Assembly: GCA_031769625.1 (NCBI GenBank)
Contig: JAUIMM010000115.1
Location: 20,228,501-20,292,500, forward strand
DNA length: 64,000 nucleotides
Origin: Taudactylus pleione
Lineage: Eukaryota > Chordata > Amphibia > Anura > Myobatrachidae
Direction of reading: 5' to 3'
The notes beneath the pieces were generated by a model. The model was not told the origin of the DNA, did not search any database, and saw nothing but the letters and a program-made list of their open reading frames with translations. Below are positions 55,293 through 64,000 of this stretch, piece after piece. The position numbers and the translations under genes are program-made. Each line of letters starts with the position of its first letter. Within the stretch, counting starts at the first letter, position 1.

Positions 55293-58200
55293 GGGTGTGC
55301 ACCGGCCACTTATCGTGTTTTGTGTTTTGGTTTTGGATCTGGATCTTTCCTCGTGTTTTGGATCTGGATTGGTTTTGCCAAAACCACCCTTCTGTATTTT
55401 GGGTTCTGGGTCTTGTGTTTTGGATCTGGATTTTTTTAGACAAAAAAGCATAAAAACAACTAAAATCACAGAATTTGTGGGTTTTTCTGCTCCTATGCTA
55501 TTATTAACCTCAATAACATTAATTTCCACTCATTTCTAGTCTATTCTGAACACCTCACACCTCACAATATTGTTTTTAGGCCGAAAGGTTTACACCAAGG
55601 TAGCTGGATAAGTGACACAAGTGGGCGGCACAAACACGTGGTCCATCTAGGAGTGACACTGCAGTGGCAGACAGGATGGCAGTTTAAAAAACTAGGCCTC
55701 AAACAGTACATAATGCAAACAAAAAAACGAGGTGCAAGATGGAATCGTCCTTGGGCCCTCCCACCCACCCTTATGTTGTATAAACAGGACATGCACACTT
55801 TAACAAACCAATCATTTCAGAGCCAGGGTCTGCCACACAACTGTGGCTAAAATGATTGGTTCGTTTGGGCCCCCACAAAACAAGCTGGCAATTAATCTGT
55901 CCCTGCACAAACTGGCTCTACGGAGGCAAGATGTCATCCTCATCCTCCTCATCCACCAATTCCTCACCCTCTTCAGTGTTGTGTACATCCTCATCCTCAC
56001 AGAGTATTAATTTGACCACCACCACAGGTCCCTCTGTATTTTCTGGAGGCTGTTCTCCCTGGAAGAATTGATAATTCATTTTGGTGTACATCATCTTCTC
56101 CACATTTTGTGGAAGCAACCTCCTACGCCTTTTGCTGACAAGGTTCCTGGCTGCACTAAAAACTCTTTCAAAGTACACACTGGAGGGGGGGCAACTTAGG
56201 TAGAATAGAGCCAGTTTGTACAGGGGCCTCTTTTTCCTGCCAGTACATGTACGGACTGTCTGACATGCCTACTTGGATGCTGTCACCGATGTAATCCTCC
56301 ACCATTCTGTCAATGGTGACAGTATCATATGCAGTGACAGTAGACATGTCAGAAATTGTTTCCAGGTCCTTCAGTCCAGACCAGATGTCCAAACTTGGTC
56401 CTGTCTGCCCTGCATCACCGCCAGTGGGTTGCTTAGGATACCTAAGTTGTTTCCTGGCAGCCCCAGTTGCGGGAGAAAATGAAGAAGGAGCTGTTGACGT
56501 GTCATGTTCCGCTTCAGCTGACAGTGTTTTCACCAGCAGGTCTTTGCACCTCTGCAGGCTTGTGTCGGCCGGAAAGAGAGACACCACGTAGGCTTGAAAC
56601 CTAGGATCGAGCACGGTGGCCAAAATGTAGTGGTCTGATTGACCACCCTCAAATCCTGGCAAAGCGAATGAAGGGCTTCATCCACAAGTCCCACATACCG
56701 AGCGGAATCACTCTGTCTTAGCTCCTCCTTCACTTTCTCCAGCTGCTTCTGCAAAAGCCTGATGAGGGGAATGACCTGACTCAAGCTGGCAGTGTCTGAA
56801 CTGACTTCACGTGTGGCAAGTTCGAAGGGCTGGAGAACCTTGCACAACACGGAAATCATTCTCCACTGCACTTGAGTGAGGTGCAAACCCCCTCCTTTGC
56901 CTATGTCACAGGTGGATGTATAGGTTTGAATGGCCTTTTGCTGCTCCTCCATCCTCTGAAGCATATAGAGGGTTGAGTTCCACCGCGTCACAACCTCTTG
57001 CTTCAGGTGATGGCAGGGCAAGTTCAAGAGTGTTTGCTGGTGCTCCAGTCTTCGGCATCCAGTCGCTGAATGACGAAAGTGGCCAGAAATTTTTCGGGCC
57101 ACCCAAAGCGTCTCCTGCACGTCCCTGTCATTTTTCAGAAAATTCTGCATCACCAAATTTATTGTGTGAGCAAAACATGGGACATGCTGGATTTTGCCCA
57201 GATGGCGTTGTCAGATATCACAAATCCCCAGGAGAGTCTAAGTGGGGTAAGCCATTGGGCGATGATTTTCCTAAGTTTCTCTAAGAGGTTGTCAGCGGTG
57301 TGACTCTTACTGAAACCGGTGATACACAGCGTAGCCTGCCTTGGAACAAGCTGGCATTTCTGAGATGCTGCTACTGGTGACGCTGCTGTTGTTGCTGTAT
57401 AAGGCGATACATCTACCCAGTGGGCTGTCACAGTCATATAGTCCTTAGTCTGCCCTGTTCCACTTGTCCACATGTACGTGGTTAAGTGGACATTGGGTAC
57501 AACCGCATTTTTTAGGACACTGAGGACACTTTTTATGACTTCTCTGTACATTCTTGGTATCGCATGCCTAGTGAAGTGGAATCTAGATGGGATTTGGTAC
57601 CGGAGACACACTACCTCCATCAATTGTCTAAATCCCACTGCACTAATGGGGGATAACGGATGCACGTCTAACACCAACGTAGCTGTCAAGGCCTCAGTTA
57701 TCCACTTTGCTTCAGGATGACTGCTGTCCTACTTCATCCTCCTCGCTAAAGACTCTTGGAGGGTCAATTGCTTTGTAAAAGAAGTAGTGGTGTTCCTACT
57801 TCCTCTCTGGGATGATGAACGACTCCCAGCAGCAACAACAGCAGTGGCAGCAGTTGGCGTAGCAATGCAGGATGCTCCCGAGGAATCCCGGATAGAGGAG
57901 CAGTCATGCCAGTGACATGGCCTGCAGGTCTACTTCCGATCCTGACTGAGTAGGAAATTGACGAGGAGGGAGTTGATGGTGTGGTTTGCAGGCGCTTGGA
58001 TACAACAGGAAAAAGGGATTTAGGTGTCCCTGGACTGCTTACGGTCTTAGCCACAGTTTATGAACTTGACAGTAACTTTTTATGAGTGTGCTGCAGGTGA
58101 CGTATAAGGGAGGATGTTCCTAGGTGGTTAACATCCCTACTCCTAATTATTCCACCTTTACATATGATACATATGGCAAGACAGTTGTTGTCCGGATTTG

Positions 58201-58622
58201 GATAGAAATATTTCCAGACCAAAGAGGTGGAATGTTTGGTCTTCAGCCCAGGCATGACCATGATGGGCTTTTTCAACCAATGGATAACAACTATCTCCCA
58301 CGGTGCATGATTTAAACAAACCACCTCACCATTAGAATTCTCCTCGTCAACTTCCTCCTCAGCGCCAGTTACACCAATATCCTCATACTGTTGTACTTCA
58401 ACAGTGACATCTTCAATTTGAATATCAGCAAGTGGACTGTGGGTGCTCCTTCCAGCACTTGCAGAGGGTGTGAAAATGGTGGAAGGAGCCACCTCTTCCT
58501 GTCCAGTGTTGGGAAGGTCAGGCATCGCAACCGTCGCCACATTTGGACTCTCCATGGGGATTTGTGATATCTTCTTAGAATTAGAAAGCACAGTTATTTG
58601 CTGCGCTTTTCCCAGCTTAACT
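55290..58622 (-). mobile_element. hAT transposon copy 4, truncated and decayed
   Basis: Starts TAGGGGTGTGCACCGGCC next to (TA)n, with ATATATAT at 55282-55289. Similarity to copy 2 stops near 58622, inside the transposase N-terminal region. The ATG, leader repeats, promoter and other terminus are therefore missing. It carries many more differences than copies 1-3, so it is the oldest of the four. Confidence 0.9.
55918..58591 (-). pseudogene. Decayed hAT transposase (copy 4)
   Basis: Six minus-strand segments in different frames cover the transposase from about residue 127 to the C-terminus: 58058-58591 (BED finger region), 57764-58054, 57159-57689 (first catalytic motif changed to TTYMW, so the Asp is lost, and the start of ISDNA), 56530-57156, 56168-56662 and 55918-56178 (catalytic Glu region changed to FERVFSAA). 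A deletion of about 22 bp near 57204 removes the codons after ISDNA and shifts the frame. It cannot encode an active enzyme. Confidence 0.9.
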
Positions 58623-58769
58623 CTTTCAGGACTGTGACTATTTCAGTACGTAAAGATAAACTACATTTGCCAAAGTTCCATTGTGGTCATTGGAGGAGCT
58701 ATCCTGGTTGCCGGCGTTCTCCACATACAGGGGATAGAGAGTTAAAATGATCATCTGTCTCAAAGGTGT
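58623..58769. other. Junction between hAT copy 4 and the Gypsy element
   Basis: No feature recognised. The break point of the hAT lies here. Confidence 0.35.
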
Positions 58770-59179
58770 TGTCAGGTTGTGGGATATCTGATTGCTTGTT
58801 ATTTCAAACCTCATTCCATTTGGGTCACATGTTCTGAACTTCCTATGGATTACAGACCTCTAGTATAAAGCCTGTTACTAACTGTGTCTCAGTGTCTGTG
58901 CAGCGTTACTTTCAGGTCCCTGCTGTGCCTGTGGTTTGGTGTGGACTTTGCTATATCTCTGCCCGTGTTCCGGTTAAACTTCTGATACTGGTTACCAGCC
59001 GTACTACAGAGCTCAGCATTGCCATTGCCTAAGTATTGTCAAATGCTCCATTGCTGTGGTTGCATCCCCTGCTGGATTATTTACTCTGCTTGTTGTCTTC
59101 TACTTCCATGGACATTGAACTCATCTTTACTACAGTTGTCAACTGCACCATTACAGTTATCGTCGCCGGACCCTTCATG

Positions 59180-59620
59180 CATCATGGGGCTCAACCCCGC
59201 TCTGGATCCCCATCACACTGCAGGGCCCAACCCTGCTCTGGACCCTCACTACATCGCGGGGCTCAACCCCCCCCCCCAGGTCCTCATCACACTGCAGGGC
59301 TCAACCCCTGCTCCGGACCTTCACTGCATCACAGGGCTCAACCCTGCTCTGGATCTTTACTACATCACAGGGCTCAACCCTGCTTGGGTTCTTTACTGCA
59401 TTGCATGGCTCAACCCTGTAACGGATCTTCACTGCATAACAGGGCTCAACCCTGCTTCACATCACAGGGCTCAACTCTGCAACACATCGCAGGGCTCAAC
59501 CCTGACTTGGATTTTCACCACGTCTCAGGGCTCAACCCTGTTCCGGATCTTCATTACATTGCAGGGCTCAACCCTGTTCTGGATTTTCATCACACTACAG
59601 GGCTCAACCCTAGTAACGTC
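59180..59620. repeat. Tandem repeat in the probable LTR
   Basis: About eleven degenerate units of 36-50 bp, each with GGGCTCAACCCTG followed by CTCTGGATCTTCATCACATC-like text. It lies upstream of the AATAAA signal, so probably in U3/R of the Gypsy LTR. The open frames through it are repeat translations. Confidence 0.85.
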
Positions 59621-59867
59621 CTTTATACCATCCTGAGGTCTTAGCCTCATATTGGACTTGGGGTTCCCTACCACATTAGTATCAGAGACTTTATTTAAAT
59701 ATGGGAGTTTACTCCTATATTGACTACTGCATATCTGAACTTCGGTGTTGTTGAGACTTTATGTGAAACGTTGCTAAATATTTTGCTTGTGAATAAATTC
59801 TATTTACTTTTATCTGTGTTACTGAGATTCCATGAACAGGTCATTCCTAAAATAACCTCAGTTTATA

Positions 59868-61298
59868 GTGCCCAGTAGGCATGACTCCTTCCAGGAGTCT
59901 CAAGTGTCGGCAGCCGTGACAGTTTGCACAGACTTAAAAATTAATCTGGATCTGGAACAGGCTACTGGGGTACAAGTGCTTCAAGGTTTGACTGCACATC
60001 TGGAAGTACAGGAAAATACTCAAGTTCAAGTTTTGCAATGTTTACAGGATCTTTCCACATGTCTTGATAAACTTAAGATTCCTGTTACAAGTACATCAGG
60101 GGCTTCTGCTTCCCATCTACGTTTACCGACTCCTACCTTTTATGATGGTAATCCAAAAACCTGTAGAGAATTTCTCAACCAATGTGAGATTCATTTTGAA
60201 TTATTACCCCAAAGTTTTACCACCTCTCGTGTTAAAGTGGCTTATATCGTGTCATTATTGTCTGGTGCTGCTCTCGAGTAGGCCTCTCCTTTATGGGAGA
60301 GAAATGATGCTTTAATGTCAAATTACCAAGCTTTTGTTTCCACTTTTAAAAGGATATTTGACGAACCTGGAGGATCAGTGGCCGTGTCTGTGGACATTTT
60401 ACAAGTAAAACAAGGATCAGATCCAGTTGGTCAGTATGTGGTTTCGCTTTCAAACTATAGTGGCAGAACTTAAGTGGAACAATGAGGCATTAAGAGCAGC
60501 ATATTGGAATGGTCTCTCTGAGAAACTTAAAGATGAGTTATTGACTCAGGATCTTCCTGAGAATTTGGATGAGTTAATTTCATTGACTATTAAAATTGAT
60601 TTGCGTATGCGAAAATGAGGGGTTCAGAGGAATCGCACTGAGGGGGTCATTCAGACCCACTCGCGAGCGCAGGACGCTCGCAAGCGGGTCGATGTTCCCC
60701 CAATGCGCATGCGCACGACGGAGGGAGCTCCGCCGTGCGCATGCGCGAGACCCGAATAACGACGGGTCTTGCACTAAAGGGAGCGTGCTGTTGATGGTGA
60801 GTGACAGCACGCCCCCTTTACTAGCCGTGCCGGGGGCGTGGTTGCCAGATGGAGGCGTTCCCATGGAAACGCCTACCGTCTGAGTCCGGCCCCACTGACA
60901 TCACTAGTGATGTCGGTGGGAGTGATTTTGGCTCTGATAGAGCCAAAATCACTCCAGGGCTTGCGGCAATGACACCTTACCGCAGGGTCTCGTCGCAAGC
61001 CCACAGCTATGCGAGCGGCCAGGAAGCCGCTCCATTTTAAGGTAGGAGGGCACTGATTCAGAGCGAGCGCTCTGGTCAGAGCGTCTGGCTCTGAATCAGG
61101 CCCTGAGTGTTCTAAAAGTTCTCTTCCCCAGTCTCGCTCCCTCATAGTACATCTGATGAGCCTATGCAAATTAATAAAGCTAAGTTGTCTGAAGTGGAAA
61201 AGCAACGTAGGAGGCGTTCTAATTTGTGCTTGTATTGTGCATCCTCAGAACATTTTTTGGCTAAATGTCCAATAAGGCCGGGAAAACGTCGTCCCTAG
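59868..61298 (+). pseudogene. Gypsy (Sushi-type) gag, broken
   Basis: Structural protein that would form the virus-like particle. The N-terminal part (59868-60278) has a coiled-coil-like Gln/Leu-rich stretch, then the capsid-like LPTPTFYDGNPKTCREFLNQ segment. A TAG at 60279-60281 replaces the Trp of the family motif before ASPLWERND. A frameshift occurs near 60435-60450, after which AELKWNNEALRAAYWNGLSE and DELISLTIKIDLRMRK continue in another frame. The GC-rich MITE sits at 60642-61103. Beyond it, in the original frame, is a CCHC knuckle (CLYCASSEHFLAKC) and a stop at 61296-61298. Gag overlaps pol by about 34 bp in a different frame, as usual for this group. Confidence 0.88.
60642..61103. 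mobile_element. GC-rich serial-hairpin MITE inserted in the Gypsy gag
   Basis: Ends GGGGGTCATTCAGA and CTGAATCAGGCCC are inverted repeats, and TGA flanks both sides (60639-60641, 61104-61106). The interior matches the MITE at 22873 in reverse orientation. It includes a perfect 17-bp-arm hairpin (60919-60935 with 60939-60955) equivalent to the one at 23091-23127 but with a paired change in both arms. Insertion into gag is later than the Gypsy insertion. Confidence 0.88.
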
Positions 61299-63486
61299 TT
61301 GATGGAGGGGAGGTCAACTTAGGGGTGCTTTCAAAAGTTCTCCCCAAAAAGGATTGTTTAATCTCTGTGGGTATTCCTGATTTTGGGTCTCCGTGTCAAG
61401 AGTTTTCTGCATTGCTAGATTCAGGAGCAGCGGGCAATTTTATTTTGCTGTCATTGGTTCAAAAATTGCAAATTCCTGTTGTCAAATTAACCCATTCTCT
61501 TTCCCTTTCTGCAGTAAATGGGACTAGAATTTCTAATGGATATGTTACGCATCAAACAAAGTCTATGAAGTTGAGGGTAGGAGCTTTGCATGAAGAAAGC
61601 TTAGAGTTTCTGGTATTACCTATTTCTATGTATGATATAGTTCTTGGTTTACCATGGTTAACTCTTCATAACCCTCATATTGACTGGACTTGTTCTCAAA
61701 TTCTTTCTTGGAGTCCTAAATGCAAATTAAATTGTTTGATTCATGTGGTACAAATGGCTGAAGTGTAAGTAGATGTTCCACCTTCTCTCCCACAGCCTTA
61801 TCATGAATTTGCTGATGTCTTTTCTGAGCAGGCGGCAGATGAACTTCCATCGCATCGTCCCTGGGATTGTCCTATTGAACTTATTCCTGGTAAAATGCCA
61901 CCCAAAGGTCGAGTATACCCTCTCTCTGTTCCTGAGACTCAAGCCATGCTGGAATATGTGCAAGATAACCTATGAAAGGGGTTTATCAGGCCTTCTTCAT
62001 CTCCTGCTGGAGCGGGCTTCTTTTTTGTAAAGAAAAAAGATGGTGGTCTTCGTCCATGTATCGATTTTAGAGGTCTAAATGAGATCACGGTAAAAAACAA
62101 ATATCCTTTGCCTCTCATTACAGAATTGTTTGACAGAGTTAAGGGGTATCGATTGTTTACTAAACTTGATATAAGGGGCGCTTACAACTTGATCAGAGTT
62201 AAAGAAGGAGATGAGTGGAAAACTGCGTTTAATCCGCGAGATGGCCATTATGAGAACCTCATCATGCCTTTTGGTTTATATAATGCTCCCGCAGTGTTCC
62301 AGGAATTTGTGAATGAAATTTTCCTAGATATACTTTATTAGTTTGTTATTGTTTATCTTGATGATATTTTGATTTTTTCCAGGAATCTTTCTGATCATCT
62401 TACCTATGTCAAAGAGGTAATAAGCCACCTTCGAGCTAATAAGCTTTATGGTAAGATCTCCAAGTGCATTTTTTGAAGTTCCGGTTATACCCTTTTTGGG
62501 GCATATTATCTCTGGTTCCGAACTTCAGATGGACCCCGAGAAGTTAAAGGCTATTTAAGATTGGGTTTTGCCCACTTCATTAAGGTCTATTCAGAGATTT
62601 TTAGGCTTTGCCAATTATTACAGAAAGTTTATCAAAGCGTTTTCAACGATTGTGGCTCCAATCACTGCTATGACAAAAAAAGGGGCTAATCCCAAAGTGT
62701 GGTCCCCAGAGGTGTTGGATGCCTTCCAGTTCAACCTGATGTTGAGAAACCATTTATGCTGGAAGTGGATGCCTCCACTTATGGAGTTGGGGCTATTTTG
62801 TCCCAAGTGGCTGCAGATGGGAGAATAGTATCTTGTGGATTCTTTTCACAAAAGTTTTCCAGTGCTGAGAGTAATTACTCTATTGGGGTCCAAGAATTGT
62901 TAGCTATTAAGTTAGCGTTGGAGGAATGGAGATATTTATTAGAAGGCGTAAAGTACACTGTTACTATTTTTACAGATCATAAGAATTTGCTGTATTTGAA
63001 GACTGCCCATTGTTTGAACCCACGACAGGCTTGTTGGGCACTCTTCTTTTCTCGTTTTGATTTTGTCCTCAGGTATCGTCCAGGTTCATTGAATAAAAAG
63101 GCAGATGCACCTTCTCGCTCAATGTTGGAAGAGAAAGAACAAAATGAGGATCAAAGGTACCCTATAATAAACCCTCTAGCCTTTTCTTCAACCTCCATCT
63201 CTCCGGATCCTCCTCCTGGGAAGATATTTGTGGCACCTGAGTTACGAGGCAAACTTTTTTCTTGGGCTTATAATTCTTGTTTCTCTGGACATCCAGGGGT
63301 TCATAAAATGTACTCATTTTTGCAACATTCTTATTGGTGGCCTTCCATGAAAAAAGATGTCCAAGAGTTTATACGTTCTTGTTCTAAGTGTGTACAACAT
63401 AAATCCTCCCGGCAGTCTCCTAAAGGTCCTCTCCATCCACTACCCATTATTACCCAACCATGGACCCATCTTTCCATGGATTTTGC
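61265..63486 (+). pseudogene. Gypsy pol: protease, reverse transcriptase, RNase H, integrase start
   Basis: 61265-61768 holds an aspartic protease (ALLDSGAAGNFI, later VLGLPWL). RT follows: [70 protein letters not shown] and the catalytic YLDD at 62354-62365. RNase H has LEVDASTYGVGAILSQ and FTDHKNLLYL. Integrase starts with the zinc-binding HHCC module (GHPGVHKMYSFLQ, CSKCVQHK) and stops just after SMDF, which contains the first catalytic Asp. Breaks include a TAA at 61766-61768, a TGA near 61974, a TAG near 62339, a TGA near 62475 and frame changes near 62480-62730. It is therefore inactive. Confidence 0.9.
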
Positions 63487-64000
63487 GGTCGTAGCCCGTA
63501 TGACCGTGCAGCCACTACGACCGCCTCTGAATGAGGTCCTCTGTGTGGGGGCACAAACTTAAAAAAATATATATTATTGACAAGGAAAGTAAAACATAAC
63601 TTTTATTTCATCACAAATAAAATGGGCGTCTTCGGCCTGTAGAGTATAAACCTCTTAACTCATAGAGATATTAAATGAACCATTTGTGGTACATGCACAA
63701 ACTGTGCAAAATGCACAAAAACATATGTAATTTGATCAACACTTTTTATAAATATTGGTTGTCATCTCTCATCCACATGATAATAATAATAATGGGCTAT
63801 ATACTCAAGTTCCCTAAGAGATGGTGAAAATATATAAGCAAATTTTATACTAATCTCGCAGGCAGTTATGATATGTATAGAGGTATACAAAAATAGTGAA
63901 ATCTCCTCAATCTTGTGGATTATTATGGTAGTGGTGTGTAACTTTTGCTGTCATGAAAGTATCAAGTATGTGTATAATCGAATGACACATTGTTGAATAG
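63487..64000. other. Sequence that truncates the Gypsy element
   Basis: Begins with a GCGGTCGTAG / CTACGACCGC hairpin (63486-63526) followed by CTCTGAATGAGGTCCT, similar to the CTGAATCAGGCCCT end of the GC-rich MITE family. It may therefore be the edge of another such element. From 63560 the sequence is AT-rich with no gene recognised. Confidence 0.4.

Larger units (their letters stand above)
58770..63486 (+). mobile_element. Ty3/Gypsy retrotransposon, Sushi type, 3'-truncated
   Basis: In order: a probable 5' LTR and leader (TGTCAGG at 58770, AATAAA at 59792-59797), a gag with a CCHC knuckle, and pol in another frame with protease, reverse transcriptase, RNase H and the start of integrase. 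Gag motifs (FLNQCEIHFELLPQSF, SPLWERND) are those of the Sushi-ichi group, the source of the domesticated mammalian PEG10/RTL genes. The element stops at about 63486 inside the integrase core; no 3' LTR is present. It is broken by stops, frameshifts and the MITE at 60642. Confidence 0.85.

Noticed and set aside
59019..59644. Two overlapping about 200-residue frames rich in GLNP/RAQP repeats
   Set aside because: They run through the tandem repeat upstream of the Gypsy polyadenylation signal; no homology or start context.

Overview
The window looks like repeat-dense intergenic DNA from a vertebrate, most probably an amphibian (anuran). I see no host gene, rRNA, tRNA or CRISPR array. The amphibian call is an inference from the mix of transposons: Ac-type hAT elements with a BED-finger transposase, a Penelope-like element with a GIY-YIG endonuclease (a type kept by fishes and amphibians and missing from mammals and birds), a Sushi-type Ty3/Gypsy element, a gammaretrovirus-like provirus, and many short foldback DNA transposons with TA, TGA or 8-bp target duplications.

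The main story is one hAT family present four times. Copy 1 (13325-18746, minus) has two stop codons in its transposase. Copy 2 (26287-32337, minus) has an uninterrupted 1,038-residue transposase with all expected catalytic residues. Copy 3 (43789-47423, plus) has an in-frame internal deletion that leaves a 332-residue protein with only the BED finger. Copy 4 (55290 to about 58622, minus) is truncated and frameshifted. Copies 1-3 carry a TATA box and a leader of 160-bp tandem repeats (7, 11 and 9 units) upstream of the ATG.

Layout: 0-13 kb holds decayed non-autonomous DNA transposons, several with clear target-site duplications, one minisatellite-bearing element, and a striking chain of ten consecutive hairpins (12409-12828). 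13-19 kb is hAT copy 1. 20-25.8 kb is a degraded provirus on the minus strand with two about 390-bp LTRs and fragments of gag, pol and env, itself broken by a GC-rich foldback element. 26-32 kb is hAT copy 2. 32-34 kb is a Penelope-like 3' fragment carrying a 151-bp foldback hAT. 35-43 kb has nested hAT-like elements, a minisatellite, Penelope-like relics and mariner-like MITEs. 43.8-47.4 kb is hAT copy 3. 48-55 kb is dominated by G-rich minisatellites, several inside CAGTGGCG-type elements. 55-58.6 kb is hAT copy 4. 58.7-63.5 kb is a Sushi-type Gypsy element with broken gag and pol, interrupted by the same GC-rich foldback family that broke the provirus.

The elements document successive waves of insertion into one another. 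The two most unusual patterns are the GC-rich hairpin elements, where equivalent stems differ between copies but stay perfectly paired, and the repeated association of minisatellites with the interiors of short hAT-like elements.
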